64,000 bases of DNA from Rugosimonospora acidiphila (lineage in GTDB: Bacteria; Actinomycetota; Actinomycetes; Mycobacteriales; Micromonosporaceae): positions 186,001 through 250,000 of the forward strand of contig NZ_BAABJQ010000009.1 in assembly GCF_039543385.1 (NCBI RefSeq). The letters run 5' to 3'. Of the stretch, positions 49,081 through 58,130 are shown piece after piece; position 1 is the stretch's first letter, and the number at the start of each line of letters is the position of its first letter. Both the position numbers and the translations under genes were made by a program. The notes under the pieces are model-generated. The model saw only the letters and a program-made list of their open reading frames with translations. It made no database searches and had not been told where the DNA came from.

Positions 49081-52071
49081 GTGTTCCCATCCCGTGCACA
49101 GCTACCTCAAGCTTCCAGAAAGGGCAGACGCTGGCGCGTCGCCGCGGTCGCCGCGACCGGCCTGCTCGTCGCCTCGATCCTGCCCACCACCGGCGACGCG
49201 GCCACCACCGCCGCGAAGAGCGGGTGGGGGCAGGGCACCCTCACCAGCAGCCAACTGCTGTCCCTCGTCGGCCAGATGACCCTGTCCGAGGAGATCGGCA
49301 TGGTGCACGGCGAAGGCGACCCGCCCAACAGCGCGGCCGCGACGGCCAGCTGCACCGCCTCCGCGGTCGGGTGCGTCGGTGAGGCCGGCTGGATTCCCGG
49401 CGTCGCGCGCCTGGGCATTCCCCCGCTGCGGATGACCGACGGCCCGGCCGGCGTCCGGCTCGCGCACGTGGAGACCGAGATGCCCGCTCCCGTCGGGCTC
49501 GCCGCCTCGTTCGACTCGGCCGCCGCGCAGCAGTACGGCGAGACGGTCGGCCAGGCCGGGCGCGCCACCGACCAGGATGTGTGGCTCGGCCCGATGGTCA
49601 ACGAGGTCAACTACCCCACTGGCGGTCGCAACTTCGAGACCCTCGGCGAGGACCCGTACCTGGCCGGGCAGATCGCGGCCGGCGAGGTGACCGGCGCGCA
49701 GAGCCAGGGGCTGATCACCGAACTCAAGCATTTCATCGAGAACGACTTCGAGAACGGTCGCAGCTCGACCAACGTGCTCATCGACGACCAGACCCTGCAC
49801 GAGACCGAGGCGCTGGCGTTCCAGTCCGCCATCCAGGCCGGGGCCGGCTCGGTCATGTGCTCGTACAACCGCGTCAACTACGTGTACGGCTGCGGCAACA
49901 GCACCACGCTCGGCGAGGTGCTGCGCGAGCAGTTGGCCTTCGGCGGGTTCGTGCAGTCCGACTGGGGCGCCGTGCACAAGACGACCGACCTGGTCAACGG
50001 CGACGACATCGAGCAGTCCAGCGGCTCGAACTTCAGCGTCACCGCACTGACCAACGCGGTGCAGAACGGCACCCCGGCCGTGGCGGCCACCGCCGACTAC
50101 CCGGCGTACCCGGCGATCAGCGGCGCCCAGTGGAAGCAGGCCCTCGACACCGCCGTGTATCAGATCCTGACCACGATGAACAAGGCCGACCTGTTGGAGG
50201 GCACCCAGTACGGCTCGCACTTCACCGGCGCGCCGACCCCGTGGGTGCCGGCCCGAGCGGACCTGGCAAGCCTGCAGGCCGGCGACGCGAAGGCCGCCGA
50301 GTCCATCGCCGAGGACGGCGCGACGCTGCTGAAGAACGACGACACGGTGCTGCCGCTGGCAAAGGCCGACGCGAAGAAGGGCGGCCTGTTGGTGATGGGC
50401 CCGACCGCGGTCGCCTCGTACTACGGCGGCGGCGGTAGCGCCCACGTCACCCCGTACGACGGCTCGGTCAGCCCGCTGACCGCTATCCAGGCCACCGCCG
50501 GCGCGGCGAACCCGGTGTCCTACGTGCCCGGGTACGACCTGGACGGTCAGCTGGTACCGGCCTCGGCCCTGTCCGCACCCGATCCGGCCGCTGGGTATCC
50601 TAACTGGACACTCACCTCGACCGACACCGGATTCGCCGGCAAGCCGGGCCTACTGCGCCAGGAGATCACCACCGCGAGCGTGGCCTCGGGCGCCCAGCCG
50701 GTGCTCGATCTGGATCCTGGTGCCACGCCGGATCAGCTGGACGGCACCGTCAACTACACCGGCGCGTCGACCATCCCGGCGAACACCGCGTTCCGCTGGT
50801 CCGGTCTGCTCACCGCGCCGGCCAACCCGGGCGGCACCAACTGGCAGCTGAAGGTGTTCGTCGGCAACCAGACCAGCTCCCAGCTGTTCGTGGACGGACT
50901 CGCCACCGCGCAGCGCCGCGTCAGCATCGGCGCGTACCCGAAGGCACCATCCTCCTCGTACGCCGGGCTGTCCGAGACCGCGCGGTCACACGACCCGGCC
51001 AACCCGGCGCTGCAGCAGGCGAGTTACTCGACCACGCTGACCGCTGGCCAGCAGATCCACCTGGACCTGCGGGTGGTCGCCGGTGCGTCGCCCGCGCAGA
51101 TCCAACTGCGCTGGGTGCCGCCGGACAACCAGGCCGCCGCGATCAACCAGGCCGTCGCGGCCGCGAAGACGGCCAAGAAGGTCGTGCTGTTCGCGTACGA
51201 CGACGGGCAGGAAGGCTCGGACCGGGGCGGTTCGGACCAGGCGGCCGGGCTGCAACTTCCGGGGTACCAGAACGACCTGATCGGCGCGGTGGCGGCGGCC
51301 AACCCGAACACCGTGGTCGTGCTCAACACCGGTGACGCGGTGCTCATGCCGTGGGCGTCGGCCGTGAAGGGCATCCTGGAGATGTGGTACCCGGGCCAGG
51401 AGGGTGGCACCGCGACCGCCAACGTACTGTTCGGCAAGGTGAACCCGGGCGGCAAGCTGCCCATCACCTTCCCGGCCAGCGCCACCCAGCAGCCGATGTA
51501 CGACCCGAACTGCACGGACACCTCGGCCACCGGCAACTGTCCGATGTACCCGGGTGTGGTCGGACCCAGCCCGTACGTGGCCGGAGCGACGACCAGCTAC
51601 CGGACCATCACCGGCATGTCCGTCAACGGCATCTACGAGGGCTACCGCTGGTACGACGAGCACGGCGTACAGCCGCTGTTCCCGTTCGGGTACGGCCTGT
51701 CGTACACCAGCTTCAGCTACTCCAAGCTGTCGATCAAGGGTAGCGCCTCGGCGAGCGGGGTGGACGTGACCTTCACGGTGACCAACACCGGTTCCGTGAA
51801 GGGCTCCGCGACTCCGCAGGTCTACATTGGACCGTCGCCGGACCTGCCGGGAAGCGTCCAGCAGGCGCTGCGGAAACTGGTCGGGTTCAGCCGGATCACC
51901 CTCGCCGCGGGCGCCTCGCAGGCGGTGACGCTGCACATCAACCAGCAGCAGCTGTCCTCCTGGGCGGATGCCGCCAACAACTGGATCGTGGGCACCGGGG
52001 ACCGGACCGTCTACGTGGGTTCTGACTCGCGCGATCCGCGCGTGCAAAAAGGCTTCACCCTCAAGAGCTGA
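49081..52071 (+). CDS. Secreted GH3 beta-glucosidase with PA14 domain
   Basis: 996 residues from a GTG with CCAGGAGGAAC upstream. The signal region (VAAVAATGLLVASILPTTGDA) is followed by the GH3 N-domain (LRMTDGPAGVR, GRNFETLGEDPYLAG), with nucleophile Asp294 in GGFVQSDWGAVH. The C-domain (ATLLKNDDTVLPL onward) is interrupted by a PA14-like beta region at about 520-690, and the protein ends with a fibronectin-III-like domain (VTFTVTNTGSVKG). It cleaves beta-glucosidic or related links in oligosaccharides outside the cell. It stands alone; a perfect 15-bp hairpin follows. Confidence 0.92.
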   Translation: MFPSRAQLPQASRKGRRWRVAAVAATGLLVASILPTTGDAATTAAKSGWGQGTLTSSQLLSLVGQMTLSEEIGMVHGEGDPPNSAAATASCTASAVGCVGEAGWIPGVARLGIPPLRMTDGPAGVRLAHVETEMPAPVGLAASFDSAAAQQYGETVGQAGRATDQDVWLGPMVNEVNYPTGGRNFETLGEDPYLAGQIAAGEVTGAQSQGLITELKHFIENDFENGRSSTNVLIDDQTLHETEALAFQSAIQAGAGSVMCSYNRVNYVYGCGNSTTLGEVLREQLAFGGFVQSDWGAVHKTTDLVNGDDIEQSSGSNFSVTALTNAVQNGTPAVAATADYPAYPAISGAQWKQALDTAVYQILTTMNKADLLEGTQYGSHFTGAPTPWVPARADLASLQAGDAKAAESIAEDGATLLKNDDTVLPLAKADAKKGGLLVMGPTAVASYYGGGGSAHVTPYDGSVSPLTAIQATAGAANPVSYVPGYDLDGQLVPASALSAPDPAAGYPNWTLTSTDTGFAGKPGLLRQEITTASVASGAQPVLDLDPGATPDQLDGTVNYTGASTIPANTAFRWSGLLTAPANPGGTNWQLKVFVGNQTSSQLFVDGLATAQRRVSIGAYPKAPSSSYAGLSETARSHDPANPALQQASYSTTLTAGQQIHLDLRVVAGASPAQIQLRWVPPDNQAAAINQAVAAAKTAKKVVLFAYDDGQEGSDRGGSDQAAGLQLPGYQNDLIGAVAAANPNTVVVLNTGDAVLMPWASAVKGILEMWYPGQEGGTATANVLFGKVNPGGKLPITFPASATQQPMYDPNCTDTSATGNCPMYPGVVGPSPYVAGATTSYRTITGMSVNGIYEGYRWYDEHGVQPLFPFGYGLSYTSFSYSKLSIKGSASASGVDVTFTVTNTGSVKGSATPQVYIGPSPDLPGSVQQALRKLVGFSRITLAAGASQAVTLHINQQQLSSWADAANNWIVGTGDRTVYVGSDSRDPRVQKGFTLKS

Positions 52072-52083
52072 CCGCATCGAGCC

Positions 52084-52121
52084 GGCGGCTGCCGTGGCGA
52101 GACAAAGCCACGGCAGCCGCC
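52084..52121 (+). terminator. Strong hairpin after the GH3 gene
   Basis: Perfect 15-bp arms (GGCGGCTGCCGTGGC and its complement) around GAGACAAA, 12 bp after the stop codon. Confidence 0.82.
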
Positions 52122-52125
52122 GCGG

Positions 52126-52182
52126 TCGTGGCGCGGCAGTCGTGGCGCGGGCAGTCGTGGCGCGGCAGTCGTGGCGCGGCGC
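52126..52182. repeat. 14/15-bp tandem repeat, four copies
   Basis: Four copies of TCGTGGCGCGGCAG (one with an extra G) directly after the GH3 terminator and before the convergent TetR gene. Confidence 0.7.
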
Positions 52183-52262
52183 CCTCAACCAGCGTCGGCC
52201 CGCCGGCGAGTCGATGGCTGGCGAGTCCTCCGCTGACCGGTCGTTGGCCCGCCGGTCGATGA

Positions 52263-52877
52263 TTAATCGGTTGAGGGCCCGTCGGTTGACGGGTCGTCGG
52301 TTGACGATGGCGCGGGCATTGTCGCCAGGGTCTGGAAGCAGGGGCGGAGCAGGTCGATGATCTGCTCCGGCGAGGCGTCGGCGAGCTGGCCGAACCGGAG
52401 CAGGTAGCGCTCGATGATCACGCCGTGGACGATCGCGCTGAGCAGGTTGGCGCGCAGCTCGGCGTCCGGGGTGGGGATCGCGGCAGCGATCTGGCTGAGC
52501 TGGGGTTGCCCCGCGGCCCGGTACCGATCGGCGGCGTCGGCGTTGGTGAGCATGGAACGCAGAACGGCCAGCGAGGCCGCCGGCTCGCTGACGAGGCGCT
52601 TGGCGACGCTGTCGAGCAACGCCTCGGCCAGCTGGTCGGCGCTTCCGGTGGGCAACTCATCGGCGGGCAGCATGGCGGCGCGGGAGAACAGCTCGTCCTT
52701 CGTGCCGAAGTAGTGCATGACAAGGCCGGCGTCAACGCCGGCCGCCCTGGCGACTGCCCGGATGGTGGTGCGCTCGTAGCCGAGTTCGGCGAACAGCTGG
52801 CGGGCCTCGGTGAGGATGCGGGCCTCGGTCTGGCGGCGTTGCTGCGCTCGGGTCGGGCGGGCGCTCGGATCGGTCAC
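52263..52877 (-). CDS. TetR-family transcriptional regulator
   Basis: 204 residues from a GTG. The helix-turn-helix is at about residues 17-63 (ILTEARQLFAELGYERTTIR, VARAAGVDAGLVMHYFGTKDELF). The ligand domain ends with a Ser/Thr/Asp-Pro repeat tail (DDPSTDGPSTD). It is divergent from the SnoaL-like gene with a shared 85-bp gap containing a large dyad, so it probably represses that gene and itself. Confidence 0.92.
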   Translation of the reverse strand: MTDPSARPTRAQQRRQTEARILTEARQLFAELGYERTTIRAVARAAGVDAGLVMHYFGTKDELFSRAAMLPADELPTGSADQLAEALLDSVAKRLVSEPAASLAVLRSMLTNADAADRYRAAGQPQLSQIAAAIPTPDAELRANLLSAIVHGVIIERYLLRFGQLADASPEQIIDLLRPCFQTLATMPAPSSTDDPSTDGPSTD

Positions 52878-52907
52878 CCATTCATTCTACGGGCGTTGAC
52901 AGGGGCC

Positions 52908-52956
52908 GACCTTTCGTTCTACGGTCGTTCAATCAACGAGCGTTCAACGAAAGGTC
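52908..52956. promoter_or_regulatory. Nested operator between TetR and SnoaL-like genes
   Basis: An outer perfect 11-bp inverted repeat, GACCTTTCGTT (52908-52918) and AACGAAAGGTC (52946-52956), encloses an inner dyad TCGTT-CAATC-AACGA (52925-52939). AACG/CGTT half-sites recur. This fits a TetR operator covering both divergent promoters. Confidence 0.75.
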
Positions 52957-52962
52957 TGGGCG

Positions 52963-53406
52963 ATGACTGTCACCTCACGCGAGATCGTCGAGCGGATGCT
53001 GCGGGTGGGCCGCGAAGTGGATGTCGAGGCATTCGTGGAATTGATGGCTCCCGATGGATACATCGAGTGGCCGTATCGGCCCGCCGGCGTGCCCGCGCGG
53101 TTGCGGGGACGCGAGGAGATCCACAGGTTCCTCACCGAGACGGGCAAGTCGTTCGTCAGGTTCGACGAATTCCAGGATGTGGTGCTGCACGAGACCACCG
53201 ATCCGGAGGTGATCATCGTGGAGTACGAGGCGAGGGGAACCGTCATCGCGACCGGCGCGCCGTTCCACCAGACCGTCATCGCCGTGTTCCGGGTCCGGGA
53301 CGGTCAGATCCAGTCCTACCGCGACTACATCAACCCACTGCCCCTGATGGAGGCGCTCGCCAGTGTCGCGGACTCCACCGCGGCGGCGCCCACCAGGGGC
53401 ATCTAG
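52963..53406 (+). CDS. SnoaL-like / nuclear transport factor 2 family protein
   Basis: 147 residues from an ATG six bases beyond the operator, with AAAGG as ribosome site. The fold signature is EIVERMLRVGREVDVEAFVELMAPDG, then WPYRPAGVPARLRGREEIHRF and FRVRDGQIQSYRDYINPLPL. NTF2-like proteins of this type bind or isomerise small hydrophobic molecules and are often controlled by a divergent TetR. The ligand is unknown. Confidence 0.85.
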   Translation: MTVTSREIVERMLRVGREVDVEAFVELMAPDGYIEWPYRPAGVPARLRGREEIHRFLTETGKSFVRFDEFQDVVLHETTDPEVIIVEYEARGTVIATGAPFHQTVIAVFRVRDGQIQSYRDYINPLPLMEALASVADSTAAAPTRGI

Positions 53407-53560
53407 CCCGGAGGCGGGGGCATCTAGCCCGGAGGCGGGGGCTTTAGCGCGGGGGCGGGGCCCTAGCGCGGGGGCGGGGGCTTTAGCGCGGGGGCGGGGG
53501 CTTTAGCGCGGGGGCGGGGCCCTAGCGCCGGAGGCGGAGGGATTGAGCCCGGAGGCGGGC
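53407..53560. repeat. G-rich tandem repeat of about 20 bp
   Basis: Around seven degenerate copies of units like GGGGGCTTTAGCGCGGGGGC and GGAGGCGGGGGCATCTAGCCC, starting with a copy of the SnoaL stop-codon region. Paired G5 tracts (GGGGGCGGGGG) recur, giving several possible G-quadruplex-forming stretches on the + strand. The remainder to 53741 is the leader of the HelR-type gene. Confidence 0.8.
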
Positions 53561-53741
53561 GCTTGGCCCGGCGCCTGGAGTCGGGATCAGGCGGGTTTTC
53601 GAGCATCTCATTTCCTCCGCCATGTCCATCATATCGGCCAGTCAAGTCGCCCGAATCGGCCCGGATACTGATTTTGCGCTCCCGACCGACACATATTCTC
53701 GACAAGCCCGCGAGCGGTCGTGCCGGCAGAGGGAGCCCCAC

Positions 53742-55829
53742 GTGTCCGAGACAGAACAGCAGATCGCCTTCGAACAGCAGCTCGCCATCGAGCAACAGGT
53801 GGTCGACAAGGTCTACGAGCGCCTGAATTTCATGCGCGCGCAGGCGAGGGAGTTGACGGCGGAGGGGCACAACCGCGCGACGTCCGGCCCGGTCACCGGG
53901 CTGGTCGAGCGCGACGCCATGGTCCTGCGCGCCGCCGCCAAACTGTCCGATCTGGACAGTCAGGAAGAAGGCATCGTCTTCGGCAGGCTGGACTTCGACG
54001 ACGGCGACGTGTACCGCATCGGCCGTCTCGGGGTCCGCGACGAGAACCGGGAGCCGCTGGTGGTGGACTGGCGTACGCCCGCCGCCGCGCCGTTCTATCG
54101 GGCGACTCCCGGCGACCCGCTCGGCGTGGATCGCCGGCGCGTCATCGTGTGCGAGGGCCCCTCGGTGGTCGGGCTCGATGACGAAGTCCTCTCCCAGAAG
54201 GACGTCGACGGCGTGGTCGGCGAGGGCGCCCTGCTCAGGTCGTTGACCAGGAGACGCGGCGAGCACATGCGTGACATCGTCGCCACTATCCAGCGCGAGC
54301 AGGACGAGGCGATCCGCGCCCCCGCCCACGGCGTCACCCTGATCACCGGCGGCCCCGGCACGGGCAAGACGCAGGTGGCGCTGCACCGGGCGGCCTATCT
54401 GCTCTACACCGATCGCGGCAGGTTCTCCGACGGCCGGGTGCTGGTGGTCGGACCGTCGACGGTGTTCACCGAATACATCGGCCGGGTGCTGCCCGGGCTC
54501 GGCGAGGACAGTGTCCACTTGCGAGCGATCGGCGAACTGTTCGAGGGTGTCACCGCCACGCGCCGCGACCCGGCCGAGGTGGCCCGCGTGAAGGGCGACC
54601 TGCGCATGGTGCGGGTACTCGCCGATTTGGCGTGGGACACCCCACCGAACGCGCCGGACCGCCTGCGCAGCCTCGACGCCGACGACCTGGCGAGGGCACG
54701 CATCGAGGTCAGGAAGCGCTGCGAGGCGCTCGGAATCAGGCTCAACGGCGGCCGCGCCATTGCGGCGAAGGTGCTGTCCGGAATGCTGGACGGCAAGGAG
54801 ATCCCGGACGCCTTCCTGAACGCGTGGTGGCCGCCGCTGACCCCGCAGGATGTCCTCCCCGCACAGAATGGGGAGTGGACGGTGGACGACGTTCCGCTGC
54901 TCGACGAGCTCGCCGAGATCCTCGGCCGGCCGGAGACGCCGAAGAAGGCGGTGCCGGAGTGGAAGCTGCGGGAGCTGAGCAGCGGCGCCCGCCTGGCCGA
55001 GACCTTCGTGGTGAGCTGGAGCCTCAACGACGGCTGGCAGCTGTTCGCGCCCGGCCTGGCCACCCCGATGGCGATGTCCGGACAGTCCATGGACAGCAAC
55101 GACTACTGGGGCGCGCAGCGCTGGGCGGCCGCGATCATTTTGCGCGAGGGCCACAAGGTGACCGGCTGGAGCGAGGGCTTCGACCCGTACGGCGAGGAGG
55201 GCTACGTGCCGGTGCTGGCCGAGCCCCTGCCGGTCGCCGAGGCCGAGGAGCCCGTCGAGGACGTGTACCTGCACGTGATCCTCGACGAGGCGCAGGACCT
55301 GTCGCCGATGGAGTGCCGGATGATCGCCCGGCACGCGGCTCACGCCTCGATGACCGTCGTGGGCGACCTCGGTCAGGCGACCCATCCGCTGGCCGTGGAG
55401 TCCTGGCCGGAACTGGTGCGGCGGCTGGGCAAGCACGAGGTCAGGACGCTCGACCTGCCCACCGGGTACCGGGTGCCGCAGGTCATCGCCGACTTCGCCG
55501 CCCGGGCCCTGGCACCGGGGATCGAACCCACCCGGTCCTTCCGCCCCGGCGGCACCCTGGAGATCCGCCGGGTGGACGACCTGGCCGCGGCGGTCGCCGG
55601 GGAGAGCGGTGCGGTGATCGCACCCGATCGGCTCGCCATGTCGTTGAACGCGATCCCGGTCAGCCAGGTCAAGGGTCTGGAGTATGACCGGGTGGTGCTG
55701 GTGGAGCCGGCCGACATCGTCGCCGCCGAGCCCCGCGGCATGAACCGGCTCTACGTCGCCCTGACCCGGGCCGTCGGCGAGCTGGTCATCCTTCACACCA
55801 AACCGTTGCCGGCCGGCCTCACGCACTGA
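53742..55829 (+). CDS. helR: HelR/HelD-type RNA polymerase-recycling ATPase (UvrD-like)
   Basis: 695 residues from a GTG after AGAGGGAG; the frame is open earlier from an ATG at 53622. The N-terminal coiled coil (EQQIAFEQQLAIEQQVVDKV) suits insertion into the polymerase secondary channel. Superfamily 1 motifs are Walker A GGPGTGKT (203-210), ILDEAQDLSPMEC, VVGDLGQATHP, the late motif LPTGYRVPQVIADFA and VKGLEYDRVVLVEP. HelD proteins remove stalled RNA polymerase from nucleic acids; actinobacterial HelR members confer rifamycin tolerance. Its leader is preceded by the G-rich repeat. HelR rather than another HelD class is a judgement from sequence only. Confidence 0.8.
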   Translation: MSETEQQIAFEQQLAIEQQVVDKVYERLNFMRAQARELTAEGHNRATSGPVTGLVERDAMVLRAAAKLSDLDSQEEGIVFGRLDFDDGDVYRIGRLGVRDENREPLVVDWRTPAAAPFYRATPGDPLGVDRRRVIVCEGPSVVGLDDEVLSQKDVDGVVGEGALLRSLTRRRGEHMRDIVATIQREQDEAIRAPAHGVTLITGGPGTGKTQVALHRAAYLLYTDRGRFSDGRVLVVGPSTVFTEYIGRVLPGLGEDSVHLRAIGELFEGVTATRRDPAEVARVKGDLRMVRVLADLAWDTPPNAPDRLRSLDADDLARARIEVRKRCEALGIRLNGGRAIAAKVLSGMLDGKEIPDAFLNAWWPPLTPQDVLPAQNGEWTVDDVPLLDELAEILGRPETPKKAVPEWKLRELSSGARLAETFVVSWSLNDGWQLFAPGLATPMAMSGQSMDSNDYWGAQRWAAAIILREGHKVTGWSEGFDPYGEEGYVPVLAEPLPVAEAEEPVEDVYLHVILDEAQDLSPMECRMIARHAAHASMTVVGDLGQATHPLAVESWPELVRRLGKHEVRTLDLPTGYRVPQVIADFAARALAPGIEPTRSFRPGGTLEIRRVDDLAAAVAGESGAVIAPDRLAMSLNAIPVSQVKGLEYDRVVLVEPADIVAAEPRGMNRLYVALTRAVGELVILHTKPLPAGLTH

Positions 55830-55897
55830 GCACCGGCGACGCGTCGGGGGCGCGCCGATCTAGTCGATCGTCGCTCGTAGTTGCCAATTCTGCGGCG

Positions 55898-56251
55898 TCA
55901 ACGGGGGTGCGAGAGGATGTTCATCACGTGCCCAGCCGGATCGCGGACAAAGAACCGGCGAACTCCCCACGGCTCGTCGGTCAACTCATGGACAATTTCC
56001 GCTCCCGCGGCGCGTGCGGCCCGGTAAGCCGCGTCCACGTCGTCGACCTCGACCGAGGCGACCGGAACCACGCCTGCCGACACGTCGTGCGTCATCAGGC
56101 TCAGTTGCACCTCTGGCCTGTCAGGATCGGCGAGGGTGACGATCCACCCGTGGTCCATCACGATCTCCATGCCGAGCACCTGCACGTAGAACGTGGTGGC
56201 CGCACGCAGGTCGGTTGACTGTAGGTCCGGCACGACGCGACTGACTGCCAT
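55898..56251 (-). CDS. VOC family (glyoxalase-like) protein
   Basis: 117 residues. A single glyoxalase fold of two beta-alpha-beta-beta-beta units: VVPDLQSTDLRAATTFYVQVLGMEI then VASVEVDDVDAAYRAARAAGAEIV, ending FFVRDPAGHVMNILSHP. The metal-ligand positions are only partly conserved. It may be a small-molecule binding or resistance protein. It lies convergent to the HelR gene and has no operon partner. Confidence 0.85.
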   Translation of the reverse strand: MAVSRVVPDLQSTDLRAATTFYVQVLGMEIVMDHGWIVTLADPDRPEVQLSLMTHDVSAGVVPVASVEVDDVDAAYRAARAAGAEIVHELTDEPWGVRRFFVRDPAGHVMNILSHPR

Positions 56252-56275
56252 CCTCGAATACTAACGGTGGTGGCC

Positions 56276-56803
56276 TCAGGAGGACGCCACCCGGCGGGCG
56301 GACTCCACCGCCGCGCGCATGCACTGGGCCAGACCCACCGCCTGCACGATCGACAACACCGGAGCCACCAACTCGAACGCGAAGCTGTCGGCCCGCAGGG
56401 CGAAGACGCCGCTGGTCGTCGCGATGCGGGCGACCGGCAGGCCGGACTGGTCGGTGATGGCGAACCTGCGTCCCGACCAGTTGCCGTTGGCGGAGAGGAC
56501 CCTGCCGTCGGGCAGCGTCACGGTGGTGCGCCGGGCCGCGCTGAACAGACCCAGTTTGAGGTGGAGCAGCGGTTCCTCGCGCGGGCCGAGCACCTGGTAC
56601 CGGCGCATCCCCTGCCGGCCGCCGTGCGCCAACTCCACCGCCCCAGCCCCGTCGAGGATCTCGAAGCGGGCCCGCATCGACCAGTTGTGCCACCGGATGT
56701 GCGCCACCGGCAGCCCATCGGGCAGCGTCACCGGCGACACCGTCCCGAACGGCGCCCGCCCCGGCATCAACAGAACGCCCTGGAATGGCTGGTACGGCTG
56801 CAT
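56276..56803 (-). CDS. LURP-one/scramblase-like beta-barrel domain protein
   Basis: 175 residues from an ATG preceded by GGAGGTACCCC. The sequence is a chain of beta hairpins (RARFEILDGAGAVELAHG, TTVTLPDGRVLSANGNWSG, RFAITDQSGLPVARI), followed by a hydrophobic helix (FELVAPVLSIVQAVGLAQCM). This matches the LURP-one-related/phospholipid-scramblase-like fold common in actinobacteria. The function of bacterial members is unknown. It starts about 65 bp downstream of the end of the universal stress gene, on the same strand. Confidence 0.65.
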   Translation of the reverse strand: MQPYQPFQGVLLMPGRAPFGTVSPVTLPDGLPVAHIRWHNWSMRARFEILDGAGAVELAHGGRQGMRRYQVLGPREEPLLHLKLGLFSAARRTTVTLPDGRVLSANGNWSGRRFAITDQSGLPVARIATTSGVFALRADSFAFELVAPVLSIVQAVGLAQCMRAAVESARRVASS

Positions 56804-56870
56804 GGGGTACCTCCGGCGGTCGGTCAGCCCGCCCATTGTGCGCGCCGCGCGCAAGGGGCGGCGCGCACCG

Positions 56871-57809
56871 TCACGCGCGCGGGTGAACGATCGCGACCGG
56901 CCGGTCGGCGTGGCTCAGCAGGGCGCGCCCGACCGAGCCGAGCAGCAGCCCGGCGAACCCGCCCCGGCCACGCGAGCCGACCGTCACCAGGCTCGCCTCC
57001 TCCTGCCGACCGACGCGCAGGAGCGCCTCGGTCGGGTTGGACGCCTCCACCACCAACCGCCGCACCCGAACCGGCGGGGACCCACCGAGCCGGTCCGCCA
57101 ACGCGGCCTCCAGCGCCTCCTCGGCCTGCTCCCTGGTGCGTCGCGGAACCTCGAACACCCGCAGGGCGAGCAGCGGCTCGCCGCGGCTCGCGGCCTCGTC
57201 GCACGCGAACCCGATCGCCTCCGCCGACGAGTCCGACCCGTCGACCCCCACCAGGACGGGCCCGGATCGCACCGCGGGCCGCGACTCGACGCGCCCGGGC
57301 ATCACGATGACGGGGGCGTGCGCGTGGGTCGCGACCTGCTCGGACACCGACCCGCTGAGCAGGCTGCTGAGCCGGCCGAGGCCCCGTGAGCCGAGCACCA
57401 GCAGGCTCGCCGAGTTCGACTCGTCGACCAGCACCCCGCTGGCGTCCCCCGACCGCATCACACACTCCACCCGCAGCCCGTGATGGCGGCCGCGCAGGTC
57501 GGCGGCGAGCCGGTCGAGATTCGCCTCGGCGTCCCCGGACCCGCCCTCCTCCCCCGCGTCGGCCGGCCCGGTCCCCTCGATGACGTCGGAGGGCAGCACC
57601 GGTCGCCGCCCGGCGCCGTACCGCCCGGCACCCTGCTGCCCGTCACCGTCCCGCTCGCCGTCGTGCCGCTCGCCGTCGTGCCGTTCATCGCTGTGGACCA
57701 GCCGCAGCCACAGGCCCCGCCGCTCGGCCTCGGCCGCGGCGAACTCGGCCGCCGCCCGGCTGTCCGGGGAGCCGTCGATCCCGGCAACGACCGGGGCGCC
57801 CTCCCGCAT
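56871..57809 (-). CDS. Tandem-domain universal stress protein
   Basis: 312 residues from the ATG at 57809. Two UspA domains: residues 5-170 with VVAGIDGSPDSRAAAEFAAAE and LVLGSRGLGRLSSLLSGSVS, and 180-312 with VLVGVDGSDSSAEAIGFAC and VTVGSRGRGGFAGLLLGSVG. Both keep the G-xx-G-x9-G-S/T ATP-binding pattern. The first domain has an inserted hydrophilic loop with a 15-bp DNA repeat (ERHDG copies). Such proteins help survival in hypoxia or stationary phase. Confidence 0.92.
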   Translation of the reverse strand: MREGAPVVAGIDGSPDSRAAAEFAAAEAERRGLWLRLVHSDERHDGERHDGERDGDGQQGAGRYGAGRRPVLPSDVIEGTGPADAGEEGGSGDAEANLDRLAADLRGRHHGLRVECVMRSGDASGVLVDESNSASLLVLGSRGLGRLSSLLSGSVSEQVATHAHAPVIVMPGRVESRPAVRSGPVLVGVDGSDSSAEAIGFACDEAASRGEPLLALRVFEVPRRTREQAEEALEAALADRLGGSPPVRVRRLVVEASNPTEALLRVGRQEEASLVTVGSRGRGGFAGLLLGSVGRALLSHADRPVAIVHPRA

Positions 57810-58130
57810 CTGCACAGCCCTCCGCTTCCGGTACCCGATCGGCACCGTCCGATCCGATCCACCGTCCGATCCCCGGCGGGACAGCAGCCCGCCACGGCGG
57901 CGATGCCCGTGACGGACCGCGTTAATCACCGATCGGCCGGGCGAGTGTCGATCGCCATCCGGCCGGCCGATCCGGAGTGATCCACATCGTGGCCGGCGCC
58001 GTCACGCGCGCCGGCCGGGCCCCACACGTCGCCGCGTTGCTGGCCAACGACAGCACCGGCCGGCATGGACGATCCTGCGGGCGACGTGCCACCCTGATCC
58101 GGGGTTACCGCGCGAAGGAGGATCCCACCG

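Noticed and set aside
53463..55826. 787-residue open frame on the - strand
   Set aside because: Antisense shadow of the HelR-type gene; low-complexity His/Arg/Gly-rich sequence without motifs.
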